DNA of 64,000 bases from Rhodococcus sp. UNC23MFCrub1.1 (lineage in GTDB: Bacteria > Actinomycetota > Actinomycetes > Mycobacteriales > Mycobacteriaceae): NCBI RefSeq assembly GCF_000686025.1, contig NZ_JMLQ01000001.1:620001-684000 (forward strand), written 5' to 3'. Below, in pieces: positions 43,702 to 52,578 of this stretch. Positions within the stretch are counted from its first letter, which is position 1; each line of letters opens with the position of its first letter. A program made the translations under genes and the position numbers. Under the pieces are notes generated by a model. The model had not been told where the DNA came from. It saw only the letters and a program-made list of their open reading frames with translations, and ran no database searches.

Positions 43702-44682
43702 TCAGGGTCCGGTGTAGGCCGGCTCGGCCGGAAGCACCTGCGTCTGGATCTGCGCGTCCACCAGGCCGGCGATGGCGGTGGGCGCGGTACGCAGCGGGCC
43801 CAGCGGATCGGTTCCGGGCGGGGTGAGCTGGAGACAACTCTGCGTGCCCACCCTCGACTCGACGGCCGGGCCGTCGTTGTCCAACGCGTCGGCCAGCATC
43901 GCGATCGCCGTGGCGTCCGACGGAAGCAGGACGTGGGAGACGTACTTCAGGGGGCAGACGTCCTGGATCACCAGGTTCGACGCCCCGGCCATCGCGCCGG
44001 CGGCCGGGGCCGGTCGCACCAGCTCGTCGAACGCCGTCGAGATCGTGGTGGCCGACGTGCCCGCCGGGAACGGCGTCGACGTCAGTGCGGCCATGAAGTC
44101 GGACCCCTCCGAGAACTGCCAGATGGGGGCCGCACAGCCGCCCAGCGCCGCGCACACCGCATCGGTGTCCTGCGGAGCACCCACCGGAGCGAGCCCGACC
44201 ACATCGTCCACCACCGCGGCGACCTCGGGATCGGACTTCACCGCCCACGCGGCGAGAGTTCCGCCCTGGCTGTGGCCGACCAGATCGACCGGGCCACCGC
44301 GGGTGCTCGCGGTGCGCAGCACGGCGTCCACGACGAAGCGGGTGCTGATCTGCACGTCGACCGTCGCGCGCCGAGGTAGTTCCACCGTGCAGAACGGTCG
44401 ACCGGTCTGCGTGAGCCACGGTTCGAGCACCGCGCCGAAGTCCTCGACACTGTTCGTCCAGGTGCCGTGCACCAACACCACAGGGTCCTCCGCCGCACCC
44501 GCGACGTCGCCGCTGCACGCGTAGGTGGAGCCGACGGCCGGGTCGGCGGGCGCTGCGACCGCCGTGACGGCGCTGACCACCACCGTCGCCGCCACCGCGG
44601 TCAGGACCAACCCGACCCGAACCGGTAGCGCGAACAACGACCCTGCATTCCACCCTGACGATCCTGATCCCGACGACCCCAT
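43702..44682 (-). CDS. Secreted triacylglycerol lipase (class 2)
   Basis: A 326-residue exported lipase. A Ser/Gly-rich head leads to a signal helix (VGLVLTAVAATVVVSAVTAVAA), then VVLVHGTWTNS as the oxyanion region and the nucleophile elbow VGHSQGGTLAAW near residue 145. Four paired cysteines (YACSG, PFCTVE, AVCAALGGCAA, DVCPL, QSCLQL) suit folding outside the cell. Class 2 lipases cleave triglycerides or cutin-like esters. It is 38 bp downstream of a start for photolyase on the same strand, but with no functional link. Confidence 0.88.
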   Translation of the reverse strand: MGSSGSGSSGWNAGSLFALPVRVGLVLTAVAATVVVSAVTAVAAPADPAVGSTYACSGDVAGAAEDPVVLVHGTWTNSVEDFGAVLEPWLTQTGRPFCTVELPRRATVDVQISTRFVVDAVLRTASTRGGPVDLVGHSQGGTLAAWAVKSDPEVAAVVDDVVGLAPVGAPQDTDAVCAALGGCAAPIWQFSEGSDFMAALTSTPFPAGTSATTISTAFDELVRPAPAAGAMAGASNLVIQDVCPLKYVSHVLLPSDATAIAMLADALDNDGPAVESRVGTQSCLQLTPPGTDPLGPLRTAPTAIAGLVDAQIQTQVLPAEPAYTGP

Positions 44683-44788
44683 GCCGCATCACCCCCGACG
44701 GGGAAGCTACCGCCCGCCGGAGGTGGTGCCGCACGGAAAACGGACATTCGGCACGCCTCGAGTGAATGTCACCAGCGCGCCGCGTGCA

Positions 44789-46966
44789 TCACAGGACGAA
44801 CAACATCTCCTGGTAGGTCGGCAGCGGCCACAGGTCGTCGGCGACGATGTCCTCGAGCTGATCGGCCGCCGCCCGCACCTCCGCCATGGCCGGAAGGAGC
44901 GCGTCCCTGGCGTGGGTGGCCTCGCCGAGCGCGTCGTGCCCGGTGTCGGCGTCCAGCGCGCCCTTCAGCGTCGCCAGCCCGGCCCGCAGAGCCGCGAGCG
45001 GCACGGACACGGTGTCCAGCGGTGCCCTGTCGATCTCCACGCCCACCGCCTGCAGCGCGGCCAGGTTCTGGGCGACCTCCGTCTGGTACCGCACTGCCGC
45101 CGGCAGCACGATGGTGGTGCCCATCTCGAGCGTCAACCGAGCCTCCACACCGATGGTGAGTGCGTACTGCTCGAGCCCGATCTCGTAGCGGCTGTGCATC
45201 TCTCGCGAGTTGAACACGTCGTACTTCGAGAAGAGGGCCAGTGCCTCGTCGGTGATGAGCTCCGGCAATGCGTCCAGCGTCGTGCGCAGGTTGGCGAGAC
45301 CCCGCGCCTCCGCCTCGATGGGCCAGTTCTCCGAGTACCCGTCACCGTTGAAGACGACAGCGCCGTGGTCGGTGATGATCTGCGTCAACAGGTTCTGAAC
45401 CGCGGTGTCGAAGTCGACGCCGTCCGCGACGGCCGTCTCGAGCTCGGTGGCCATGTGGTCGAGCGACTCGGCCATGATCGTGTTGATGACGACCATGGGC
45501 TCGTTCACCGTCTGCATCGACCCCGGAGCGCGGAACTCGAATCGGTTGCCGGTGAACGCGAACGGGCTCGTACGGTTGCGGTCGCCCGGATCGGTGGGCA
45601 GCACGGGTAGCGTGTCCGCCCCGATCATCATGGTGCCCTTGCCCTTCGAGGACGTCGCCGCGCCCTTGGCGATCTGGTCGAAGACGTCGGCGAGCTGGTC
45701 ACCCAGGAAGATCGAGATGATGGCCGGCGGAGCCTCGTTCGCGCCGAGTCGGTGATCGTTCGTGGCCGACGCCACCGATGCGCGCAGCAGCCCGGCGTAC
45801 TTGTGCACCGCGCGGATCACCGCGGCACAGAAGACGAGGAACTGTGCGTTGTCGTGCGGGGTGTCCCCCGGGACCAGGAGGCTGCCGAGCTCGGAGTTGC
45901 CCAACGAGAAGTTGACGTGCTTACCCGACCCGTTGACGCCCTCGAACGGCTTCTCGTGGAACAGGATCTCCATCCCGTGCTTCTTGGCGATGGTCTTGAA
46001 CGTCGTCATGAGCAATTGCTGGTGATCCGCGGCGATGTTGCCGCGCTCGAACATCGGCGCGATCTCGAACTGTCCGGGCGCCACCTCGTTGTGCCGGGTC
46101 TTGGCCGGGATGCCGAGCTTGAACAGTTCGCGCTCGGTGTCCATCATGAAGCCCAGGACGCGTTCGGGAATCGCGCCGAAATAGTGGTCGTCGAACTCCT
46201 GGCCCTTGGGCGGCTTCGCACCGAACAGGGTGCGCCCCGCGTTGAGCAGATCCGGACGCGCCAGGAAGAAGTGCCGGTCGACGAGGAAGTACTCCTGCTC
46301 CGGTCCGCAGAAGGACACGACGTGCTCGGGGTCCTCGTGTCCGAAGAGCGTCAGGATGCGCTCGGCGTGCCGGCCCATCGCCTGCTGGGAGCGCAGCAGA
46401 CCCGTCTTGTGGTCCAGTGCCTCACCGGTCATCGACACGAACACCGTCGGGATGCACAGCGTGTTGCCGTTCGGATTCTCGAGGACGTACGCCGGGCTGG
46501 TGACGTCCCACCCCGTGTAACCACGCGCCTCGAAGGTGTTGCGCAGACCGCCGTTCGGGAAACTCGACGCGTCGGGTTCGCCCTGGATCAGCGTCTTGCC
46601 GGCGAACTCCGCCAACGCGGAACCGTCCGACACCGGCTCGAGGAAACTGTCATGCTTCTCCGCTGTCAAACCCGTCAGCGGGTAGAACACGTGCGCGTAG
46701 TGCGTCGCACCCTTCTCGATGGCCCAGTCCTTCATCGCGGACGCCACCGCGTCGGCCACCATCGGATCGAGCGGCGCACCGTGCTCGATCGTCTTCATCA
46801 CCGACTTGTAGACCGATTTCGGCAGGCGCTTCTGCATCACCACACGGTTGAACACGTTCTCGCCGAAGACCTGACCCGGAGTCTCCGTGTCGGTGTAGCT
46901 GACGGCGGGAGGCTGGTACGCCTCGACCGCTCGCAGAGCCTGGAGACGGACCGTGTTCGCGCTCAT
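44789..46966 (-). CDS. Glutamine synthetase type III
   Basis: A 725-residue GSIII enzyme, twice the size of GSI. The family opening [17 protein letters not shown] is at residues 32-48; the ATP/ammonia site appears as [31 protein letters not shown] and [13 protein letters not shown]. It joins glutamate and ammonia to glutamine using ATP and forms dodecamers. GSIII is found in some actinobacteria besides GSI, usually under nitrogen limitation. The ATG follows AAGGGG at good spacing. It is divergent from prrAB over 232 bp that hold a perfect inverted repeat. Confidence 0.95.
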   Translation of the reverse strand: MSANTVRLQALRAVEAYQPPAVSYTDTETPGQVFGENVFNRVVMQKRLPKSVYKSVMKTIEHGAPLDPMVADAVASAMKDWAIEKGATHYAHVFYPLTGLTAEKHDSFLEPVSDGSALAEFAGKTLIQGEPDASSFPNGGLRNTFEARGYTGWDVTSPAYVLENPNGNTLCIPTVFVSMTGEALDHKTGLLRSQQAMGRHAERILTLFGHEDPEHVVSFCGPEQEYFLVDRHFFLARPDLLNAGRTLFGAKPPKGQEFDDHYFGAIPERVLGFMMDTERELFKLGIPAKTRHNEVAPGQFEIAPMFERGNIAADHQQLLMTTFKTIAKKHGMEILFHEKPFEGVNGSGKHVNFSLGNSELGSLLVPGDTPHDNAQFLVFCAAVIRAVHKYAGLLRASVASATNDHRLGANEAPPAIISIFLGDQLADVFDQIAKGAATSSKGKGTMMIGADTLPVLPTDPGDRNRTSPFAFTGNRFEFRAPGSMQTVNEPMVVINTIMAESLDHMATELETAVADGVDFDTAVQNLLTQIITDHGAVVFNGDGYSENWPIEAEARGLANLRTTLDALPELITDEALALFSKYDVFNSREMHSRYEIGLEQYALTIGVEARLTLEMGTTIVLPAAVRYQTEVAQNLAALQAVGVEIDRAPLDTVSVPLAALRAGLATLKGALDADTGHDALGEATHARDALLPAMAEVRAAADQLEDIVADDLWPLPTYQEMLFVL

Positions 46967-47096
46967 CGTGATACCCCTTGCATGCTCGACCCCGACCGCG
47001 CTGGATGCACCGACGGCTTCGAGAGACGATAGAGACGCTCTGTTCCGGGAAGATTGCGCAGACGTGACCACCGCGATCGTTCCCGGCCCGGCCGGT

Positions 47097-47137
47097 TGTG
47101 TGCAGTGATCCGCGGTGAGCGCGGATCACTGCACACA
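47097..47137. promoter_or_regulatory. Perfect 18+18-bp inverted repeat between glutamine synthetase and prrA
   Basis: Left arm TGTGTGCAGTGATCCGCG (47097-47114), spacer GTGAG, right arm CGCGGATCACTGCACACA (47120-47137), perfect over 18 bp. It lies between two divergent genes, 131 bp from the glutamine synthetase start and 62 bp before the prrA start, so it is in promoter territory rather than after a gene. No T-run follows either arm. An operator of a dimeric regulator, or a structured 5' leader, is possible. Confidence 0.7.
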
Positions 47138-47198
47138 GGTCGACTCCCGCGGCGCGGGGCGTATCCGCACACCACGGGCGTTCCGGCACAATCGACGG

Positions 47199-47906
47199 AT
47201 GACCGCTCCGGACCAGCCCACCGTCCTCGTGGTGGACGACGACGTCGACGTGCTGGCCTCGATCGAGCGCGGACTGCGGCTGTCCGGGTTCACCGTGCTC
47301 ACCGCTCGCGACGGCGCCGCCGCTCTCGACCTCGTCGGTGCGCAGGATCCGGACGTCGTGGTGCTGGACATGAACATGCCCGTCCTCGACGGCAACGGCG
47401 TGGTCACCGCATTGCGCGCCCGCGGCAACGACGTCCCGGTGTGCGTCCTGAGCGCGCGCAGTTCCGTCGACGACCGCATCGCGGGCCTCGAGTCCGGCGC
47501 CGACGACTACCTGACCAAGCCGTTCGTCCTCGCCGAACTGGTGGCACGCATCAACGCGATGCTGCGCCGCCGCGGCACCATCGGTACCAGCGTCCCGGCC
47601 ACTGCCGCCGTGGTGGTCGGACCGCTGAGCCTCGACGAGCCGGGCCACCGCGCCACCATCGACGGGCGGCCCCTCGACCTCACCAAGCGCGAGTTCGAAC
47701 TCCTCGCCGTCCTCGCGCACAACGCCGGAGTGGTGCTCAGCCGGGAGCGGCTCCTGGAACTGGTGTGGGGGTACGACTTCGTGGCCGACACCAACGTCGT
47801 CGACGTCTTCGTCGGGTACCTGCGCCGGAAGATGGAGAGCGGTGGGGTGCCACGGATCCTGCACACCGTCCGCGGCGTCGGCTTCGTCCTGCGCACGGCT
47901 TCATGA
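47199..47906 (+). CDS. prrA: Two-component response regulator PrrA
   Basis: A 235-residue OmpR-type regulator. Receiver: acidic VVDDD (11-15), phospho-acceptor Asp57 in VVVLDMNMP, and Lys in YLTKPF. Winged-helix domain: [13 protein letters not shown], then [25 protein letters not shown]. The text [16 protein letters not shown] and the wing region match M. tuberculosis PrrA, which is essential there and controls respiration and nitrogen-related genes. The ATG overlaps nothing upstream and follows the 18-bp inverted repeat. It ends in an ATGA overlap with prrB. Confidence 0.94.
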   Translation: MTAPDQPTVLVVDDDVDVLASIERGLRLSGFTVLTARDGAAALDLVGAQDPDVVVLDMNMPVLDGNGVVTALRARGNDVPVCVLSARSSVDDRIAGLESGADDYLTKPFVLAELVARINAMLRRRGTIGTSVPATAAVVVGPLSLDEPGHRATIDGRPLDLTKREFELLAVLAHNAGVVLSRERLLELVWGYDFVADTNVVDVFVGYLRRKMESGGVPRILHTVRGVGFVLRTAS

Positions 47907-49279
47907 AGCTCCTCCGGCCTTCCCGGCGCATGACGACCAGCCTCCGGCCTTCCCGCCGCATGACGACCGGCCTCCGGCCTTCCCGGGTCTTCTCGCTGCG
48001 CGCCCGCGTGGCCGCCGCCACCGCCCTGGGCGCCCTCATCATCGTCTCGCTCGTCGGTTGGTACGTCGCAGCGGCCATCTCCCGCAACAACATCCTGCAG
48101 CTCGACCGTCGGCTCGAGACCGCGTCCGAGGTGGTGGTGCCGCGTGCGCAGACGTTCGAGATGTTCCTCGGGAGCCTGAGCAGGTCCGAGGCCTTCGCCA
48201 TCACGATCAGGCAGACCGATCAGGTGCGGGCCAGTACGCAGCCGCAGCTCCCCGCGATGCCGCTCGGTTCGGCGACCGCCGACGTCGACGGCACCCCGTT
48301 CCGCGTCTACACCGCCGCGGTGCCGGACCGGACGGACGTCACCGTGTCCATCGCGGTGCCGTTGTCGGAGGCGCAGGACATCACGGACGACCAGCAGCGG
48401 CAGGTACTGCAGGCCGGCGCTCTGGCGGTCGGCGCGTCGACGGCACTCGGCTGGATCCTCGGCGGACGGGCAGTGCGCCCGTTGATGAGGCTCACGCACG
48501 ACGTCGCGAAGGACCCGCCGACACCACCCCGCAAGTCGACGGGTGTGCGGGAGGCGGACGCCCTCGCGGCCGCCGTCGGCGACATGCTGCAGCGAGTGTC
48601 GGACGCCCAGGCGCGCACCGAGAGCGCCCTCGAGACGGCTCGCGACTTCGCCGCCGTGTCGGCGCACGAGCTGCGGACGCCGCTGACCGCCATGCGTACC
48701 GACATCGAGGTGCTGCGCACGCTCGATCTCTCGGCCGAGCAGCGGCAGGAGATTCTCGACGACCTCCAGCGCACGCAGGGCCGGGTGGAATCGACTCTCG
48801 CCGCGCTGGAACGGCTGGCCACCGGAGAGCTGACCACCGACGCGGACCGGGTGAGCGTGGACGTCGTGGAGATCGCCGACCTCGTCGCACGGGACGCCGC
48901 GCGGACGTTGCCGGAGACGCGGGTGCGGGTGGAGGCCGACGGGCCGGTGTCCGCCCTGGGCCATCCCACGGGACTACGGTTGGCGCTCGACAACGCCGTG
49001 CTCAATGCCGTGCGTCACGGCGGCGCGACGACCGTGGTGATCAGCGTGGCGCGCACGGCGGAGGGTGCGCGAATCAGCGTGGACGACAACGGGTCCGGCG
49101 TCCCGGAGGACGAGCGGGAACGTGTCTTCGGACGCTTCGAGCGCGGATCACGAGCCGCGGCGGGCGGATCCGGACTCGGGCTCGCACTGGTCGCCCAGCA
49201 GGCTCACCTGCACGGTGGAACTGTGCATCTGGAGGCGAGCCCGCTGGGCGGTGCGAGGTTGGTGCTCGACGTGGCGTGA
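47903..49279 (+). CDS. prrB: Two-component sensor histidine kinase PrrB
   Basis: A 458-residue membrane kinase. A first helix (about 33-53) and a second (about 170-190) bracket an extracytoplasmic sensor part; a HAMP-type region follows, then the phospho-acceptor His in [14 protein letters not shown], the N box [14 protein letters not shown], and [11 protein letters not shown] with [14 protein letters not shown]. The kinase core resembles M. tuberculosis PrrB. Odd: the first 28 residues hold a duplicated ten-residue unit ([20 protein letters not shown], then LRPSRV), each with an in-frame ATG. The start at 47903 overlaps the prrA stop; starts at 47930 and 47960 are also possible. Confidence 0.92.
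   Translation: MKLLRPSRRMTTSLRPSRRMTTGLRPSRVFSLRARVAAATALGALIIVSLVGWYVAAAISRNNILQLDRRLETASEVVVPRAQTFEMFLGSLSRSEAFAITIRQTDQVRASTQPQLPAMPLGSATADVDGTPFRVYTAAVPDRTDVTVSIAVPLSEAQDITDDQQRQVLQAGALAVGASTALGWILGGRAVRPLMRLTHDVAKDPPTPPRKSTGVREADALAAAVGDMLQRVSDAQARTESALETARDFAAVSAHELRTPLTAMRTDIEVLRTLDLSAEQRQEILDDLQRTQGRVESTLAALERLATGELTTDADRVSVDVVEIADLVARDAARTLPETRVRVEADGPVSALGHPTGLRLALDNAVLNAVRHGGATTVVISVARTAEGARISVDDNGSGVPEDERERVFGRFERGSRAAAGGSGLGLALVAQQAHLHGGTVHLEASPLGGARLVLDVA
47911..47986 (+). repeat. 30-bp tandem repeat inside prrB
   Basis: Units 47911-47940 and 47941-47970 are 28/30 identical (starting CCTCCGGCCTTCCCG), and a third partial unit covers 47971-47986. The unit is a multiple of three, so copy changes keep the frame. 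Each full unit carries an ATG in frame with the kinase. Confidence 0.85.
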
Positions 49280-49304
49280 GCCCGTCGAATCTGCGGAGCA
49301 GAGA

Positions 49305-49661
49305 TCAGGCGTTCAGCAGATCGATGACGAAGACGAGGGTCTTGCCGGACAGCCGATGTCCGGCGCCTGCGGGGCCGTAGGCGAGCTCCGGCGGGATGGT
49401 GAGCTGACGGCGTCCGCCGACCTTCATGCCGGGAATGCCGTCCTGCCAGCCCTGGATGAGGCCGCGCAGCGGGAAGGTGATGGACTCGCCGCGGTTCCAG
49501 GACGAGTCGAACTCCTCGCCACTCTCGAACTCGACGCCCACGTAGTGGACCTCGACGGTGCCGCCGGGAACGGCTTCCGCGCCGTCACCGACCGTGATGT
49601 CCTGGACCACGAGGTCGGTAGGAGGGGGGCCGGCCTGGAACTCGATCTCGGGCTTGGTCAC
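49305..49661 (-). CDS. FKBP-type peptidyl-prolyl isomerase
   Basis: A 118-residue single FKBP domain. GGTVEVHYVGVEFESGEEFDSSWNRG, FPLRGLIQGWQDGIPGMKVGGRRQLTIPPELAYG and the end LVFVIDLLNA carry the FK506-pocket residues. There is no signal peptide, so it acts in the cytoplasm on protein folding. It converges on prrB and is upstream of nothing on its strand. Housekeeping. Confidence 0.95.
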   Translation of the reverse strand: MTKPEIEFQAGPPPTDLVVQDITVGDGAEAVPGGTVEVHYVGVEFESGEEFDSSWNRGESITFPLRGLIQGWQDGIPGMKVGGRRQLTIPPELAYGPAGAGHRLSGKTLVFVIDLLNA

Positions 49662-49731
49662 GATGAACTCCTGTAGTCGACTGATACCGAACGACGATGT
49701 CCTGTACCGATCGACTGTAACGTGACTGCGC

Positions 49732-50418
49732 TCAGCCTATCGGGGACGGCATGGCGACGGTGCGGTAGGCGCAGGTCAGAGTCCGATCGGTCGCCGGGTC
49801 GCGCAGCTCGACCTTCCACGCGCTCGCGAACTGGTCCACCCCCGGAACCATCGACACCGTGCCGGACATCAGCACCGTGCCCGCCCGGAAGAGCCCCCGC
49901 TCGGTGAGGACGTCGAGCCAGTGATCGGGCGAGAGCAGATCGCCCAGAGTGCCGTCCTGGATCAGGGTCTCGTCGTCTCCGACCCACGCGCGCAGCGTGA
50001 TGTCGTCGAGGCGGTCGGCCACCTCCGCGAGCCGCCAGGCCCCGGTGCCGAGCACGTCGGGTGAGGCGTTCTTGCTCCACGCGACGCTGTGCACCTCGAG
50101 ATCGCGATCGGTGTGGTCGCACGCGACGGTCAGCAGCACGTCGTCGCGGGTGGGACCCGTGATCACCAGTGCCCACTCCGCCTCGCCCGAGGTGTGTCCG
50201 TGCTGGACGTGCACCTCGGAGGTCTGCTGTGCCAGGTAGGGCGAGATGGGGTACATCGCCGGAATGGTGGTCGGTGCGGGAACGCCGAGCTCGGCCAGTT
50301 CGGCGATGTGGGACGCGACCTCGGCCTGGTCACGGCCCGCGTACCCGGCGTTCAGGAGTGTGGTCACGGTGACCGACTCGGTGGAACCGTCGGGAAGTTC
50401 GAAGGTCAGTGTCGTCAT
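49732..50418 (-). CDS. DUF2848 family protein
   Basis: A 228-residue protein of DUF2848, which has a fumarylacetoacetate hydrolase-like fold and is usually found in catabolic gene groups. Visible marks: LTFELPDGSTESV, MYPISPYLAQQT, EAEWALVITG and AGTVLMSGTVSMVPG. A hydrolase of a small acyl-acid is likely but not proven. Two ATGs lie at 50421 and 50418; the latter is at the better distance from AGGAG. It is divergent from the MHS transporter over 101 bp that carries a GntR-like operator, and so is probably coregulated with it. Confidence 0.8.
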   Translation of the reverse strand: MTTLTFELPDGSTESVTVTTLLNAGYAGRDQAEVASHIAELAELGVPAPTTIPAMYPISPYLAQQTSEVHVQHGHTSGEAEWALVITGPTRDDVLLTVACDHTDRDLEVHSVAWSKNASPDVLGTGAWRLAEVADRLDDITLRAWVGDDETLIQDGTLGDLLSPDHWLDVLTERGLFRAGTVLMSGTVSMVPGVDQFASAWKVELRDPATDRTLTCAYRTVAMPSPIG

Positions 50419-50473
50419 CATTTCTCCTGTTACTTCTCTGTTTCGGAAGCGCTCGAGGGGTTGCGCATACGTC

Positions 50474-50493
50474 TTGTATACAGCAAGTATATG
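50474..50493. promoter_or_regulatory. Candidate GntR operator site 1
   Basis: TTGTATACAGCAAGTATATG lies in the gap between the divergent DUF2848 and MHS transporter genes. It shares GTATACA-N3-AGTAT with site 2 at the GntR gene (on the other strand). GntR-family sites are often palindromes with TGTATAC-like halves. Confidence 0.55.
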
Positions 50494-50519
50494 AACCACG
50501 ACACCCGAAAGGACATCCC

Positions 50520-51881
50520 ATGGACGGCACGACACCCGACGGCCGAGGGGCGGTGCGTCCCGACCGGACTGCGCTGACCAAGGCTTTCGCTGCCAGCCTG
50601 ACCGGTACGGCACTGGAGTGGTACGACTTCGCCGTCTACTCCGCGTCGGCCGCACTGATCTTCCCCATCATCTTCTTCCCGGAGAGCGACCCGTTGACGG
50701 GAACGCTGCTCGCGTTCTCGACCTACGCCGTGGGGTACGTCGCGCGACCGATCGGCGGGTTCGTCTTCGGCCGCCTCGGCGACGTCATCGGGCGCAAACA
50801 GCTGCTCGTCATCACGTTGTTGCTCATCGGCGTCACGACGTTCCTCATCGGACTGCTGCCGGGCTACGCGACCATCGGCGTCGCGGCGCCGATCATCCTG
50901 GTGGCGTTGCGGTTCGCGCAGGGCGTCGCCGTCGGCGGCGAGTGGGGCGGTGCCGTCCTGCTCTCGAGTGAGTACGGCAATCCGCGCAAGCGTGGATTCT
51001 GGTCGTCCGCGGCGCAGATCGGCCCGCCCGCCGGCAACCTGATGGCCAACGGCGCTCTCGCGGCCCTCACCTTCGCCCTCACCGAGGAGCAGTTCGAGTC
51101 GTGGGGCTGGCGCGTGGCATTCCTGCTGTCGGCCGTTCTGGTCGGCTTCGGGTTGTGGATCCGCCTGAAGCTCGAGGACACCCCGGTGTTCAAGGCGCTG
51201 CAGGAGAGCGGCGACCGACCCGCGGCACCGATCACCGAGGTGTTCCGCGAGCAGCGCCGCCCCCTGGTCGCCGCGATCCTCTCGCGCATCGCGCCCGACG
51301 TCATCTACGCCCTCTTCACCGTCTTCTCCATCACCTACGGCGTGCAGAAGCTCGGCTTCGTGCGCAGCGAGGTGCTCACGGCCATCCTCATCGGCTCGGC
51401 GTTCCAGCTGGCCACCATCCCGCTGGCGGGCGCACTGTCCGACATCGTGAACCGGCGACTGCTCTACGCCGTCGCCGCCGTGGGCGGCGTCGTGTGGGTG
51501 GCCGTCTTCTTCATCCTCATCGGCGGCAGCTCGTTCGGCATGCTCGTCCTGGGCGTCGTCGTCGGACTGACGTTCCACTCGTTCATGTACGGGCCGCAGG
51601 CCGCGTTCGTGACGGAGCAGTTCTCGCTGCGCCTGCGCTCCACCGGTGCCTCGCTGGCGTACACGATCGCCGGCGTCTTCGGCGGCGCGATCGCTCCGCT
51701 CATGTTCACGTTCCTGCTCGACCGCACCGACAGCTGGGTGCCCGTCTTCGTCTACATCATGGCGATGGGTGTGCTCACCGTCCTCGGCCTGGCACTCGGC
51801 CGTGGTCCCGATCCCGCGGAGGAGGAGAGCTACGTCGCGCAGAACCTCGGCGCCGAGCAGCTCTCGGCGCGGGAGAGCTAG
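50520..51881 (+). CDS. MHS-family MFS transporter
   Basis: A 453-residue metabolite:H+ symporter. FAASLTGTALEWYDFAVYSASAALIF at the first helix and the A-motif RPIGGFVFGRLGDVIGRK near residue 90 mark the MHS branch, whose members move proline/betaine, alpha-ketoglutarate, shikimate or other acids. Twelve helices. The ATG at 50520 has a ribosome site (GAAAGGA, 50507-50513). It converges with the GntR gene with a 4-bp overlap. In the cluster it would import the compound processed by DUF2848 and nitrilase. Confidence 0.9.
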   Translation: MDGTTPDGRGAVRPDRTALTKAFAASLTGTALEWYDFAVYSASAALIFPIIFFPESDPLTGTLLAFSTYAVGYVARPIGGFVFGRLGDVIGRKQLLVITLLLIGVTTFLIGLLPGYATIGVAAPIILVALRFAQGVAVGGEWGGAVLLSSEYGNPRKRGFWSSAAQIGPPAGNLMANGALAALTFALTEEQFESWGWRVAFLLSAVLVGFGLWIRLKLEDTPVFKALQESGDRPAAPITEVFREQRRPLVAAILSRIAPDVIYALFTVFSITYGVQKLGFVRSEVLTAILIGSAFQLATIPLAGALSDIVNRRLLYAVAAVGGVVWVAVFFILIGGSSFGMLVLGVVVGLTFHSFMYGPQAAFVTEQFSLRLRSTGASLAYTIAGVFGGAIAPLMFTFLLDRTDSWVPVFVYIMAMGVLTVLGLALGRGPDPAEEESYVAQNLGAEQLSARES

Positions 51882-52519
51882 CCGCGCAGCAGGATTCGCA
51901 TGGTGACGTCCAGGTGTGCATCGATCTGCGCGGACGCCGCGGCCAGATCCCCCGAGGCCAACGCGTCGACGATCGCGCGATGCTCGGTGCACACCTGGCG
52001 CTTGCGGTCGGGAGCGCCGAACAGCGCGGACAACCCGGCACGCAACTGCCGAGCCCGCAGCCCGGCGTACGTCCGGGACAGCAACTCGCTGCCTGCGGAG
52101 TCGATCAGTTCCTGGTGGAACGTACCGTCGAGGTCGATGAAGGTTCGGGCGTGATCCTCGGCGGCACCGGCGGCCAGAGCCTCCTGCGACTCCAGAGTGG
52201 CCGTCATCGCCGCGATGGGTACGTTCCCGGCGTCGATCGCCTTCTCCGCGGCGTGCCGTTCGAGCACGCCGCGCAGGTCCATCAGTTCACCGATCTGGCG
52301 CCCGGACATCGGCGGCACGTACGCGCCCCGGCCGCGCACCATCTCGATGAGACCCTCGGACACCAACAGCAGCAACGCTTCTCGGACCGGGGTGCGCGAC
52401 ACCCCGATCTGCGACGCCAGCTCGCCCTCGTTCAGGAACGTGCCCGTGAACGCCGGTTCGGACAGCACGCGGTCGCGGAGATAGACATAGGCACGCTCGC
52501 GACCGGACTGTTCTTGCAT
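51878..52519 (-). CDS. GntR-family regulator (FCD type)
   Basis: A 213-residue regulator. The winged helix (SEPAFTGTFLNEGELASQIGVSRTPVREALLLLVSEGLIEMVRGRGAYV) is followed by the FCD effector domain with metal-site residues typical of FadR/VanR proteins (DLDGTFHQELIDSAGS, EHRAIVDALASGDLA). It starts within a candidate operator (52514-52535) and a -10 (TATACA on the minus strand, 52526-52531), giving a leaderless and autorepressed gene. It probably represses the divergent nitrilase and also the DUF2848/MHS pair; the ligand is probably the compound imported. Confidence 0.92.
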   Translation of the reverse strand: MQEQSGRERAYVYLRDRVLSEPAFTGTFLNEGELASQIGVSRTPVREALLLLVSEGLIEMVRGRGAYVPPMSGRQIGELMDLRGVLERHAAEKAIDAGNVPIAAMTATLESQEALAAGAAEDHARTFIDLDGTFHQELIDSAGSELLSRTYAGLRARQLRAGLSALFGAPDRKRQVCTEHRAIVDALASGDLAAASAQIDAHLDVTMRILLRG

Positions 52520-52535
52520 ACTGTGTGTATACCAG
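52514..52535. promoter_or_regulatory. Candidate GntR operator site 2
   Basis: TTGCATACTGTGTGTATACC, extended to CAG at 52535. Read on the minus strand it gives GTATACACACAGTATGC, matching site 1 at GTATACA-N3-AGTAT. It spans the GntR start codon (ATG on the minus strand, 52519) and the -10 of the same gene, and lies 44 bp before the nitrilase ATG. Confidence 0.6.
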
Positions 52536-52578
52536 TCACGACCCTCGACACCCCGCACGCCGACGTCAGGAGCACCGC

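Noticed and set aside
50491..50577. Alternative ATG frame starting inside operator site 1
   Set aside because: It has no ribosome site and runs out of frame through the MHS transporter start.
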